64,000 nt of DNA, taken from contig JACEEZ010021714.1 in the NCBI GenBank assembly GCA_016584305.1, positions 253,501-317,500 of the forward strand, given 5' to 3'. The position numbers were made by a program, and so were the translations under genes. The notes under the pieces were generated by a model. It saw nothing but the letters and a program-made list of their open reading frames with translations, was not told where the DNA came from and searched no databases. Positions 23,101-33,900 of this stretch are shown here, one piece after another (position 1 is the stretch's first letter; every line of letters begins with the position of its first letter). This DNA comes from Chionoecetes opilio (lineage: Eukaryota > Arthropoda > Malacostraca > Decapoda > Majidae).

Positions 23101-25656
23101 TTGATAAAACTGCAACCTGTTAGAAAGATGGTGAGGAAATGTGAAAGAGGTGGAAAATGTCCTGATGGATGTTTTGAAAAGTACGGGCAGGATATTATGA
23201 CCAGTGTCTAACTCAAGTCATTGGTCCATGAGAAAACTATGATATTCAGAATGCATACATTTCAGGACGTGTTCAGTTTCTTCCCTGTAAAAGGAAGGGT
23301 ACACATAAGTGACCCAGAGACAGTTTAGCTATGTCTATACTATTATTGATGGTCACATGTGCAAGTTTGTCGTAAAGTCTTTATTAGCTTTATTTTATTA
23401 TTCATGGGATCACAAAAAAGAAACTGCTGAAAAACAAAACCACTCCCACTGAAACACCCATTCCTGATAAACTGGGCAAGAAAGTGAAGGCCTGGACAAA
23501 ACATGTCTTAATAGAGTTCATGAACACAACGCAGCATTCCTGTGACGATCAGCCACTACTTGAGCTAAATGTCATCATAGTAAATATGTGGAGGTTGCTT
23601 CTTCTTGTGACCTTTGTCGCTTAGTATCGCTTCATAGGTCCTCTTGTAAGCTTTGCCCATTATACTCACAGGTGCCAAAGTAGCCTCTTGTGCATTATCT
23701 AGGTATTGTATTATTTCTGTATAGCCCTGTCACACTTGAGTGCTCTCCCTTTGTGGGACAGTTCTATGAGGAACGCAGGCAGATCAAGGGAGGGATCCGT
23801 GCAGAGGTGCCACATGTGCTTTCTGCCCCGTTACCCTCAAACACATCACTAACAACCAGACGATGATATTCACGTTATAGGCTATTTTTTATTGGTCTTT
23901 CTGCGTGTATGTTCCCCATGTTATTGATTCCCATTCAGGAGTACAGCAAGGGATTTAATGTCAGCTACACCTTGAGTTATGATATAATGGATAGTATGTC
24001 TAGTTACATCACCATGTTTCTGTTTCTCAGATCTTCCCATAATGTGGTTAGACTGTCAATGATACGCTTCCAATTCTATTATAGTCTGCATTTATCATTT
24101 AAATTTGCAGCAAGAGTTTTACGGCTTGGATGCTCTTCCTGACAGGCAACCTCTGTTTTCAGCTGAGGGCCTAGATGGATTGCCTATGTTCTTCTTCTTG
24201 TGACCTTTGACTATTTTAATATCGCTTCATAGGTCCTCTTCAACTTAGTTTCCTCTGTTAACAAACTTGTCAACTCTTCCCTTGTTTATTTCACCTGGGA
24301 TGCTAAAACATTTTCATTAGTTTTCGATCCTTATGCTATCATCCTAATGCATTGTCTCCTTTGTTACAATCTATTATAGGGAGAAACTGGTTCGCAAATA
24401 GGGTGGTGAATGATTGGAATGGACTCAGTCGTCAGGTGGTCAATGCGGAGTCTTTAAAAGGAGTCTGGATAAATTCATGGTTAGGGAAGAGAGGTGGATG
24501 TAGGTAGAGTTTAGTAACAGGAACTACCTTGTGTAGGTCTCAGGGCCTCGTGTAGCTTCCTTATTTTCTTAGATTCTTCAACTTAAGTCTCCTTCGTTAA
24601 CAAACTTGTCAACTCTTTCATTGTTTATTTCACCTGGGATGCCAAGACATTTTCATTCGTTTTCGATCCTTATACTAACATCCTAATTCATTGTCTCCTT
24701 TGTGTTCTTATCTCCCAGCACTGCGTTTGGAACACTTGTGAAGTTTACAATACGTACTTTGTTTCCTTCCTTTGTTTCTGTCCCCATACAGCCCTAACAC
24801 CGTACACAGGGACCCGTCTAACCGGCTCTAGCCTCCTGTCCCACTCCTCTCTGCCTAGGACTGTTACTATTATTTTTATCATTCCTCATCATTGTGTTTA
24901 ACGTCAGCTTTTCCCATGATATCCTAAGAGGTTAGAAGGTTAATGATAGGCTTTCATCTATATACATTGCCTCAACCTCTTCGATGCCTACTGTCACATT
25001 CCCCTTTTTTTGGGCATTAAATCAATCCATCTAAATTGCCTAATGCTGCCAGATCCTCTTCAACACACTGCCTCCATGTCTTCCTTGGCTTGCTTAGTGG
25101 ACGGCGATCTGGGACTTCCACTCCAACAGCTCTCACCTGTCTCATTACCTTCTCTCCTCTTCACGTGCCCAAACCACCTCAAAATCTCCTTACTCTCAGC
25201 ACTGTACTCAGCTCCTTCAATCCACATTTTCTGCCAGCTCTTCACTGGACACTTAATCTCTCCATGTGATCCTAGCCATATACTTAAACATTCTCCGATC
25301 ACACCCAACCAACACATCCTGCAACTTCTTCGTCAAAGCCCATGCATGTCTCGGAACCATACAGCAATACTGATGTGCTTCAGAATTCAAATACTCTTCC
25401 TTCCTCTTCTGAAGGTTTTATTGTAAAACCATAACTATTTGACTAATAGCATTAGCATCAGTTCATCAGTATAATAGCAATAGTTCATCAGCACAAGTTT
25501 ATAGTTTTCTCACCAGCATAAATTAGTTTTTTACGTTGGCAAACTTCCTCACTGAATGTATTACTTTGTCTTCAGAGCAAGCGAGGCCGAGGCCGACCCC
25601 CAAAGAACCCACCCAAGGAGGAAGCTTCAGAAGAGGAGGCTGAAGATGCCGAGTAA
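19909..25656 (+). CDS. HMGA: HMGA-like AT-hook chromatin protein (two coding exons)
   Basis: The product is a small architectural DNA-binding protein expected in the nucleus, where AT-hooks bind the minor groove of AT-rich DNA. The 92-residue product joins 19909-20106 to 25576-25656 in phase 0. It has three AT-hooks: KRKRGRPPK (residues 11-19), KRGRGRPKG (41-49) and KRGRGRPPK (68-76). A 12-residue acidic C-terminal tail follows. Vertebrate HMGA proteins have the same layout at ~100 residues, with a short acidic end. The exon carrying the ATG begins just after TTTGTGTTTCAG-type acceptor sequence at 19901, so at least one noncoding exon lies upstream. The 5.5-kb intron contains a pogo-like MITE and LINE fragments. 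The last exon is duplicated at 524-604. Confidence 0.85.
20230..21224. mobile_element. Pogo/Tigger-like nonautonomous element in HMGA intron
   Basis: Ends CAGGGAGGTCCCG and CGGGACCTCCCTG, followed inward by GATACGAG / CTCGTAAAA and GTATATCGAATGCTCG. A TA follows the right end, but the left flank is AA, so the TA duplication is not intact. The interior shows no transposase. The CAGG start and CGGGACC-type ends suit pogo/Tigger elements. Confidence 0.55.
21230..21955. other. AT-rich intron sequence, nothing recognised
   Basis: No coding, tandem-repeat or inverted-repeat structure stands out between the pogo-like element and the LINE fragment that follows. Confidence 0.5.
21960..22125 (-). mobile_element. 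LINE 3'-end fragment (RGRPPVKWEDR family)
   Basis: Minus-strand sequence resembles the C-terminal coding end found at 60340-60560 and 62450-62610 (a GVRERK-like ...EFL.G.CHQ stretch and the shared TCCTCACGGGAATG-type tail). It is heavily decayed. Confidence 0.5.
22320..22500 (-). mobile_element. Diverged LINE 3'-end fragment
   Basis: Resembles 25040-25250 (CTTCAACACACTGCCTCCATG, then TTCACGTGTCCAAACCA) at clearly lower identity. It belongs to the same family as the LINE tails in the duplicated block but is an independent older insertion. Confidence 0.6.
22501..24365. other. Intron sequence with dispersed repeat scraps
   Basis: No gene is seen. The segment TTCTTCTTGTGACCTTTG with ATCGCTTCATAGGTCCTCTT occurs at ~23595 and again at ~24190, so a dispersed repeat is present in two copies. 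A similar phrase pair around ATGCCAAGACATTTTC recurs at about 24300 and 24640. Confidence 0.45.
24370..24570 (+). mobile_element. LINE C-terminal fragment (CR1/L2-like tail)
   Basis: The plus frame reads NWFANRVVNDWNGLSRQVVN then AESLKG and LDKFMV. This is the typical C-terminal signature of CR1/L2-type ORF2 proteins. Only ~65 codons remain. Confidence 0.65.
25040..25390 (-). mobile_element. LINE 3'-end fragment in duplication copy B
   Basis: Same LINE tail as at 1-330 (RWFGHVKRREGNETG on the minus strand). It extends left to ~25040 because copy B is not truncated by the window edge. Confidence 0.7.
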
Positions 25657-27145
25657 GGAGTGCATATGCTGCTGCTGCTGCTCATCACAACCACCACGCC
25701 CCTGGGAGTAGCTGCCTTTATTAAGGACCACAGTTCCCCACACTAGATGTTTCATTAAGTTTATCTGTTTTTAGCAACTATTGAACTTTTTAAAATAGTT
25801 GCAGCTCTTTTTATCCCCTGATATGTGTGCTACGAGGTCTTCAATGTCTTTGTACTTCCAAATAGCATAAAGTACCTATTTTTCTATATACTTCCATCAG
25901 TGACTGCTGCTTTATTAGGGGGTCAGGCAGGGGTTTGGTGGTCCTCGTATTATTGAGTTTAAGTGTTCTCGTACTGCAGGTGTTGTATCCGTAGGTGTTC
26001 TTAAAATTTTTATCATTCAAGTACAAAATGAATTATTTCATTCAATCCAATGGCTTTACAGTTTTACCATTTTTTGTGAAGTTAGTTTTTGGAACAGTGT
26101 GCCCCTGGCAACCATCGTATCTTAATGGTCATAGATCTGAACAGTGTTGAAGGTTGTCTCAAGCATTATTAGGTTTAGTATGGGACCAGTAGTTCCCAGT
26201 GATTGGTTTTTATAACACATCACACTGGATTTTGACTTTCTTATTTGAATAAATGTTTCGGTGGTTATACTGACTATGAACTTTATTGTCCCTTTGATTA
26301 GTTTTTAGTAATTCAGCTCCATCATCCATATTAGTAAGGAAGCAGTGATTGTCTCAACAGTAGAATCCATTGATTCATCTTGACACTTTCAAGTGTTTAT
26401 AAGACCCTCCCTCTTCATGGTGTTGCAAAGAGATTGAAGTTCTGCCATTCAATCCAAAGTTATTAGTGAACCAATACCACAGTTCTGGGTGGTTTGAGAA
26501 CCAGTGCCATGTTCCACCATTCAATATGCAAAATTGCCTCAGGTTCAAATTTTTCTTTATTTTACCAGTATCCATAAACATGCAAGGACATAAGGAAGCT
26601 CCAAGAGGCCGTAGTTCCTGTCCACATTCAGGGCTGGGATAGTCCAATAACAGCCATTTCTAGACCTGCAAGTAGAGAAAACTAACATGAGTCATCACTA
26701 CATGGTACTAAGTATCGTGAGAAATTTATGAAAAGTATTCATGCAATCAGTACAAGTAGCCAAAAGTACCATGGAGGTACAATCAATAATACAATCAACA
26801 ATAACAATTACTGGAGTTTGCTTAGAGGAAAAATACAAAGTCCTGCTGGGCCCAACGTGGCTGCCTGTGTGACTACTTTCTACCACTGGTTTCTACGTGT
26901 TAAAGGCAAAGAATAATGAAGTAGAATGCTCCTAACCAATCCCTCACTCCCGACCGAGGCCGGAGGGGAAAAATAAACTCATGGAATTAGATAAAGGTTG
27001 AAGACTACGAGCAATTAGGGGGGAAAAAACTACAAATTTTCACGAGCTAAGTAACCAGTCTGGCAGCTGGCGGTAAGTATTTATCTATTCTGTTTAACAT
27101 CACTGTCATAGTTATGGAACAGTTCCAATATTAATTAATACTAAT
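25060..27145. repeat. Segmental duplication, copy B (pairs with 1-2097)
   Basis: Holds a LINE tail, the HMGA terminal exon, its 3' UTR and downstream sequence, all matching 1-2097. Copy B has a 7-bp deletion near 25374 and a ~50-bp extra segment near 26995-27045 relative to copy A. Confidence 0.95.
25576..25656 (+). CDS. HMGA: HMGA-like, terminal coding exon
   Basis: Acceptor TTGTCTTCAG, 26 codons and TAA. Encodes AT-hook 3 (KRGRGRPPK) and the acidic tail. A CTG run follows the stop. Possible polyadenylation hexamers (AATAAA) occur at about 26249 and 26973. Confidence 0.85.
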   Translation, partial: SKRGRGRPPKNPPKEEASEEEAEDAE

Positions 27146-27724
27146 TTTTTATCCAGGAGGGTCATTCCTGAGGTATCATCAGAAACCGCATAGGGGAGAG
27201 CCCGATTGAAGAGCTGTGTGTGTGTATGTGCGTCGTCTGTCCGGTTGAACTCCTCCGAGATGGCTGAACACAGACTTATATGCATCAATATACTGTACGC
27301 CTCTGTGATAGCCGAGAAGTGTGCGAAAAAAAAACGCCCACCAAGGGAGGAACGGGCATTCTTAGTGTCCAAGGTGGCAAGCATCACTTTCGAGCGACGC
27401 AAGAGAGCAGCATGGACGCCATTCGCTGCTTCATGGGTGCCATTAAGGTGGCCAAGCTCGACTTCTAGGACAGCGTGAACACTGTCCTTGTGGGTGCCAC
27501 CATGGTAGACTCCATCTACAGCTTGAAGCTCAAGCTCATCAGGGAGATCAAGCTTTGCTGCCCAGAGCTAAAATGGCCTGTATGGAGTGTGGTCAGGGTC
27601 GGCAATAATACATTTATCAAAGTATATGTGCTGGAGTCCTTAATGTAAGGCCATTCCTGGGTATGCAGCTTTCCACTTCAGACTTCTGTTTCTGACTTCT
27701 GTCTTCTGTACCGAGAAAGCTGCA
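27146..27724 (+). other. Possible decayed coding sequence, unrecognised
   Basis: From about 27410 to 27650 the plus frame reads MDAIRCFMGAIKVAKLDF, then a stop, then NTVLVGATMVDSIYSLKLKL and further protein-like sequence to a second stop. The composition looks coding, but no family is recognised. It may be a retro-pseudogene or transposon piece. The rest holds a GTGTGTGTATGTG run near 27220. Confidence 0.3.
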
Positions 27725-27800
27725 AGTCTACTTTATTATTATTTATTTATTAATATTAATATTAATATTAATATTAAAATTAATATTAAATTATTATTAA
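27725..27800. repeat. (ATTAAT)n-type AT microsatellite
   Basis: ATTAATATTAATATTAAT-type tandem repeats, ending just before the MITE at 27809. Confidence 0.8.
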
Positions 27801-27808
27801 TTAGTTAA

Positions 27809-28202
27809 CCATTTCACGCACGGTGACGCGATCGCGTCAAAACGGGCCTGTCTACATCTGAGCTTTTGACGCGAACTGCGTCAAAAAATAAAAAAATTCG
27901 CCAAAAATAAAGTATATCGGAATCGCGTCAAAATTTACGGCGTAAAAGATCCAAGCTAGGCCTATAAAATAAACTAATTGCGGACTGCCCATCCGTTTAA
28001 AACTTGTCCCGAGCCGGGTAAGCCATACTTTTAGCCTAATCCGTCTTCCAACATGTGTTTCAGTTTTCCTCTATTTTCTCAAGAACTACTGGCCATATGA
28101 AAATTCTAATGGTAGCGTTGGAATCCTCATAAAAATCCGCTTTTATTGGCATATAAACCATAAAAAGTTGACTGGAAGTATCGAGCTACGAAGTGGTGAA
28201 CG
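27809..28202. mobile_element. piggyBac-like MITE (TTAA flanks)
   Basis: Flanked by TTAA at 27805-27808 and 28203-28206. The left end CCATTTCACGCACGGTGACG resembles the common piggyBac MITE start. The right end, inverted, reads CGTTCACCACTTCG, so the terminal match is imperfect. CGCGTCAAAA motifs repeat inside. Confidence 0.5.
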
Positions 28203-28583
28203 TTAAGTATTTATCTTTACTCAATGTTTTTTCTAAGTCGTTAAATTCTGCTATTTACTTGCATTTCTTGTTATTTTTGTCTTTCATAAGGCAGAATAAT
28301 CTCTTGCAAAACCAACGATATATACAGGCTTGCGCAGATGATCTTTACGCCAGAATCCGTTCATCGAGATTTACCGCGCAGATTTAAAGTTGCTTCCCAA
28401 GCTATAAAAAAATGCAGAAGGCATGAATCGTATGTCTGACAGCGACGTACATCTTGCACACTCACCGGTGTGTGGGAGGGAGGGTTTCCCTCCCTCTCCT
28501 CCCTCCATAGGCGGTGGACAGTTTGCGTGATTTTGAACTTATAGCCTGCAGCGTTCACCTACATCCCGTGTTTTTGCCTGTTT

Positions 28584-29625
28584 TTGCTGGATTACATAAT
28601 GGGTGGAAAACATACGGATGGCACAACGATTCAAGCAATCATTGATCTTTACAAGGCTGGGATCAATAATAAGGAAATTTGCAAGCTTAAAGGACTTAAG
28701 CTTAGAACAGTGCAAAATTTGATCCACCGATTTAAGGCTGGCGGAGAGGTGAATCTCCCGCTCCCAAAAAAACAACCTGAGAAACAAAAAAAAAAACACT
28801 TAACAGAACCAGGAGCGTGTTAAGGCGACAGCTTGATGCCAATCCTAGCCTTACAGCCAGAGAACTGAAGGAGGAAAATCATACTCTTCTTGGTAATGTG
28901 TAGCTTCGTACTGTACAGGAAACTTTGAAACGTGACCTTGGCTACAGGTGTTACCAGGCGGGGAATAAGCCACTGATAAATGACCGCCAAAGGAAGAAAA
29001 TGCTTCACTTTGCAAAGAAATACAGAGATTGGCCTCTCGAAAAGTGGCGGGCTGTGCTGTGGAGTGACTAAAGCACATTTTGTGTGAGTGGAGGTGGACC
29101 AGCAAAAGTGTACCGTCGCCCCGGCTCAGACCCCACCGAGCCTCGCTACACACGAAAGACCACAAAACACCCTCCCAGTTTAATGGTGTGGGGTTGCTTT
29201 ACTTTTCATGGTATTGGAAACTTAGTTATTTTCCCAAAGAACACAACTGTTAACAAAGTGGTGTATTTTGATCTTTTAAATGACCACCTGGAGGCCTGCT
29301 TTGAAAAGACAGGCACAGATTTTCCAACAGGATGGAGCATCCTGCCACACAGCTCGAGATGTGATATAGTGGCTTGATGACTGCAAGATTGGGAGAATAG
29401 TTGACTGGCCAGGTAATTCTCCCGATATATCACCCATAGAAAATCTTTGGGCCATCATTAAAGGCAAACTTCGCTCACGTGACACCTCTACACCCCAAGC
29501 TTGAAATGGAGCTCCGAAAGTGTTGGGAAGAATCTAAGCCAGAGTTCCTTCAAAATCTTGCTGACAGTGTACCACGTCGCCTTCAAAGGGTCATCAAGAG
29601 GAAGGGCTACGCAACGAAATACTAA
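28584..29625 (+). pseudogene. Tc1/mariner-like transposase pseudogene
   Basis: Nearly full length but broken. The N-terminal HTH (TIQAIIDLYKAGINNKEICK) is at 28620-28700. The catalytic core shows KWRAVLWSD at ~29040 (first D), FQQDGASCHTARDVI at ~29325 (second D) and WPGNSPDISPIENLW at ~29405 (E). About 35 residues lie between second D and E, near the DD34E spacing of Tc1. At least two frameshifts (one inside the TDFQQDGA stretch) and several stops (after WSD, after DVI, after LGNV) inactivate it. Terminal inverted repeats were not resolved. Confidence 0.85.
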
Positions 29626-29806
29626 CTAAAATTGTAAGTGTTGATATTCTACATTATTTTGTTATAAACATGGTGCGTCATACGTGTAAACATTCCCTTT
29701 TCGGAGGTGCGCACTGATTATAATTATCCACACAAACTAATAATGCCAGGAAAAAAGAATAATTGTGGTTGAAATTGATAACATAACCAAAACATTCGCC
29801 GCAGAG

Positions 29807-30097
29807 TCAGACCATTACGCGGGGCCCCTTAGAGAGCCCCAGACTGATGTCGCAGTGGACGGAAAAACTTATTAAACTTCCGTCCGTGACAGTGGATGAG
29901 ATTAGAAAGAAAATAGACACTCTGCAACCAACACAGATGGGAACTGAGAAAAAAAGAGAAGTCAGAAAAGTTATGCTGTCCCTCATTCTGGTATCCTGCT
30001 TGTCTATATATGGTGTTACTTTCGCAAGGAGTTTATAGAATGTACTTGGGTCCATTCTCGCATAGTTTATGAAGTCACGCATATTCCCATCTTGCAA
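29807..30097. pseudogene. PIF/Harbinger remnant: MADF-like ORF (+) meeting DDE nuclease start (-)
   Basis: On the plus strand 29847-29970 reads LIKLPSVTVDEIRKKIDTLQ, like the MADF/Myb-type accessory protein of Harbinger elements. On the minus strand from 30097 the frame reads NYARMDPSTFYKLLAKVTPY then IDKQDTRMRDSI, the N-terminal signature of HARBI1/ALP1-like nucleases. Each is truncated where they meet near 29971. The pairing of two oppositely oriented genes is typical of this superfamily. Confidence 0.7.
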
Positions 30098-30970
30098 TTC
30101 TCAAAAAATTGTAACATGACTTCCCAACTGTTTTCTTTTACTTAGCCAGTCTTTGCACCACTTCTTTTTCTCCACTTTGTCATTTTTTCTTTTTCAGGCA
30201 CATAGCAATGATTATGGTACACAGTTTTAGCTTCTTACAGTCTTGTAAGAAGACTGTAACAGCCTCTGACTTCGTCGAGAGGCTGTTGTTTCGTCAATGG
30301 GAGGATCAGCATCCACTGCCCTAATCCAGTGGTGTGAAGCTGTCCAATTGGAGGGTCCACCGTGAACAACTGCCCAAAGTACTCAGCCCAACGAGCCATC
30401 TGCCCATCCATGTCCGACACGAGGTGCCCATCTGCTGTTTGGTTAGCAGTCGCCCGAGATGGAGACGGGTCGGAGGTAACTAGCGTTCAAATGGCCCTCA
30501 ACATCCTCAGCAAGACTCTCAAGACTACCTCTCCTTGTCACTCCCTAGGAGGGTTCTAGTCCTGCGTGATAGAGCCCTGTAATGGTTCTGGTTTCCAGCA
30601 AGCCTGGCAGCGCAACTCTCCTCGATATTCTCCAGCGTCTCCGACGAGACAAAACTACGCCTTGACCTCGGGCGCTCTCCAATACACTCCTTGGCAGCCT
30701 AGAGTTTCACGTTTTAAGGTACATCATAGACCACTGTATACCTGGACTGCGCACGGAATATCGACCTGTCGCACAAGGGCCTAAAGTCGGAGGGCCGCTC
30801 GGATTCATATATATATATATATATACGGATCATATAGACTGGTTTATCAGTATATATGATATACTGTAATTTTCGTAAATGTTTGTTCTATAATATTATC
30901 AAATAAAAAACAGTAAAACACGCTAAAGAAATGTCATTACGACTGTGAAGAAATATGCATGAACTTAATA

Positions 30971-31671
30971 CAGGAAAACCTCGTTTATCCGGCACCCTCG
31001 GGGGGGAGCGCATGCCGGATAACTCATTTTGCCGTTGTTTTGAGAGTTACTCTTATGGAATCGCCCAAAATCCCATTTTTTAAATTTTATTTTTTATTTT
31101 TTTATAAACGTCAAAGGAACTGGCCAAGGGCACAACAAAAATGGGTAACACAAAGCCCGCTTAGTTGCCAGTCCCTATAAAGAAGACAGTAAGAGAATAA
31201 AATAAAAAAGGGGTGAGCCAATTTTGTTCGGGAGGTGTCTTGTTACTCTTCTTTTGAAAAGATGTAAGTCATAGGAAAGTGGAAAAATAGAAACAGGAAG
31301 AGAGTTCCAGAGTTTACCAGTGAAAGGGATGAAAGGGTTGCCAACCCTGCGTACCCCGCCAAATTTGAACTAAATTTCTGCCGATTTTCTCAGTTTTTGA
31401 AATAATTATACCTAATTAATGCCTGGGTTATCCTGCTGAGTGCCCCACACTCCTCGTCAGGATGGACAAGCTAGTCCTCGTGTCGCACGCCAGCAGCACG
31501 AACACTCTCCTCTCTTTTTTCACAGGATCTCTCTGACGAGCTCAAGCTAGCCCGTGGTCCTCCCTGCTGGAGGCCCGGAGAAAAAAATAAAATAAAAAAT
31601 GCCTGGGTCGATTAGTGCCATTGTTTTGAGGCTGCCGTTGTTTTAAATGCCGGTTAAATGAGGTTCTCCTG
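30971..31671. mobile_element. Pogo/Tigger-like MITE nested in the foldback
   Basis: 701 bp, flanked by TA on both sides, with ends CAGGAAAACCTCGTTTATCC and CAGGAGAACCTCATTTAACC (inverted). It contains a minus-strand LINE 3'-end fragment (about 31190-31340, same as 54740-54960) and the insertion at 31429-31597. Confidence 0.8.
31429..31597 (+). mobile_element. SINE-like insertion with A-rich tail
   Basis: A ~169-bp segment ending in GAGAAAAAAATAAAATAAAA is flanked by an 11-bp direct repeat AATGCCTGGGT (31418-31428 and 31598-31608). The A-rich tail and target duplication show retrotransposition. No clear tRNA A/B boxes were seen, so it may instead be a truncated LINE end. Confidence 0.65.
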
Positions 31672-32920
31672 TATTCACTTCAACTCTTCGCCATTTAAAA
31701 CTGTGAGTCAACTTTTGTCATGAAGGGTATCAATAGAAGCGCAATTTTATTAGCTTTCCATTGCTATATTTCGTTATCTGATAAATGAATTAGAACCATG
31801 CGTTAAATAAATAAATAAAATCATCAATCGGGTAATTTTCCCGATGGAAGAGGTTATTTATTTAGTCAACGCTAATTTATACATGGTACTAATTCATTTA
31901 TCAGAAAACGAAATATATAAGTAAATAAATAACCATCAATCGGGAAAATTACCCGATTGATGATTTTATTTATTTATTTAACTAATTTATGCATGGTTCT
32001 AATTAATTTATCAGATAACGAAATAAAGTAATGGAAAGCTAATAAAATTGCACTTCTATTGATACCCTTCATGATAAAAGTTGACTCGCAAAGCTTTAAA
32101 TGCCGAAGAGTTAAGTCAATATTAAGTTCATGCATATTTCTTCATAGTCTCGTAATGGCATTTCTTTAGCGTGTTTTACTGTTTTTTATTTGATAATATT
32201 ATAGAACAAACATTTACGAAGATTACAGTATATCATATATACTGATAAACCAGTCTATATGATAGTCCATAGACCACTATATCTCTTTGTCGGGTGCCCC
32301 GCAGGCCCCTATGCAGCCCCGCAATTCAAAACATTGTCGCGTGTGCAGTCCAGGTATACAGTGGTCTATGGGTACATGTATTTTTCAAGTTCTACAGGGT
32401 CCTCGAGGGCACCGAGCACATTAAACTGATTTGAGACTGCCACTGCATACTCATGGGCACATGTCAAGTCCTTCAGCTTCTCAAGATGAAACAGTATGGT
32501 TACCTCTTCAGATTCTTCTGGACTTGAAATGAAGTTTAGTTGTAGATACAAGTCTGTGATCAGTTGCAAAGAACTCAGGACCCTGGTAAATCCTGCAGTT
32601 CTGGAGGATCCTCCAACGAGTACTAATGAGGATGTGGTCGATCTCCTTAGGTACACCTCCGGCATTACTATACCATGTCCAGTGGTGCAACTCTGGTCTC
32701 TGATACCAAGAACCTGCAATTCTCTACCTTCTGGACCTCGCAAAATTCAGAAGGAGAGAACAGTTGATGTTCCTGGTAGCGGAGCCATGGGGACCAACAC
32801 ATAACTCGTAGCCATCTCATTGTTTATATAGAATAAGAACAAAAAAGTACAGGACCTAGCACAGATCCCTGCTATACACCGCTTATAATGTCTCCCCAGC
32901 TACCAGGGGGCCCTGAAAAA

Positions 32921-33900
32921 GTACCGCAGTACCGCGTAACACACTGGGCAAGCTGAGGTACCGCAGTACCGCGTAACACACTGGGCATGCTGAGGTACCG
33001 CAGTACCGCGTAACACACTGGGCATGCTGAGGTACCGCAGTACCGCGTAACACACTGAGCATGCTGAGGTACCGCAGTACCGCGTAACACACTGGGCATG
33101 CTGAGGTACCGCAGTACCGCGTAACACACTGGCATGCTGAGTACCGCAGTACCGCGTAACACACTGGGCATGCTGAGGTACCGCAGTACCGCGTAACACA
33201 CTGGGCATGCTGAGGTACCGCAGTACCGCGTAACACACTGGGCATGCTGAGGTACCGCAGTACCGCGTAACACACTGGCATGCTGAGGTACCGCAGTACC
33301 GCGTAACACACTGGGCATGCTGAGGTACCGCAGTACCGCGTAACACACTGGGCATGCTGAGGTACCGCAGTACCGCGTAACACACTGGGCATGCTGAGGT
33401 ACCGCAGTACTGCGTAACACACTGGGCATGCTGAGGTACCGCAGTACCGCGTAACACACTGGGCATGCTGAGGTACCGCAGTACCGCGTAACACACTGGG
33501 CATGCTGAGGTACCGCAGTACCGCGTAACACACTGAGCATGCTGAGGTACCGCAGTACCGCGTAACACACTGGGCATGCTGAGGTACCGCAGTACCGCGT
33601 AACACACTGGGCATGCTGAGGTACCGCAGTACCGCGTAACACACTGGGCATGCTGAGGTACCGCAGTACCGCGTAACACACTGGGCAAGCTGAGGTACCG
33701 CAGTACCGCGTAACACACTGGGCATGCTGAGGTACCGCAGTACCGCGTAACACACTGGGCATGCTGAGGTACCGCAGTACCGCGTAACACACTGGGCATG
33801 CTGAGGTAGCGCAGTACCGCGTAACACACTGGGCATGCTGAGGTACCGCAGTACCGCGTAACACACTGGGCATGCTGAGGTACCGCAGTACCGCGTAACG
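32921..33900. repeat. 37-bp minisatellite, about 26 copies
   Basis: Unit GTACCGCAGTACCGCGTAAC followed by ACACTGGGCATGCTGAG, highly homogeneous with single-base variants and a few 1-2-bp deletions. 37 is not a multiple of 3, so all three minus frames stay open and repeat every 37 residues. This creates the long minus-strand open frames of 345, 362 and 499 codons, which are artefacts. It replaces the 3' part of the adjacent LINE. Confidence 0.97.

Larger units (their letters stand above)
30725..32370. mobile_element. Foldback element, second copy, 7-bp target duplication
   Basis: Tips CATAGACCACTGTATACC and its inverted match at 32345-32370. The flanking duplication is GGTACAT (30718-30724 and 32371-32377). 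Inner arms share the TTTATCAGTATA...TGTTTGTTCTATAATATTATC sequence of the 4229-5648 element. The centre contains two opposed AATCGGGTAATTTTCCCGAT-type palindromes. The left arm is interrupted by a pogo-type MITE. Confidence 0.8.
30240..32820 (-). mobile_element. RTE-like LINE fragment split by a foldback element
   Basis: Minus-strand pieces flank the palindrome at 30725-32370. The piece at 32378-32820 contains the end of the endonuclease domain and following region (TTGHGIVMPEVYLRRS, then HLEKLKDLTCAHEYAVAVSN and GALEDPVELEKY). The piece at 30240-30717 contains MSDMDGQMARWAEYFGQLFT. Both belong to the family of the copies at 2769-6336 and 41401-43692, covering the more 5' part of ORF2. Broken by stops. 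Confidence 0.75.
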
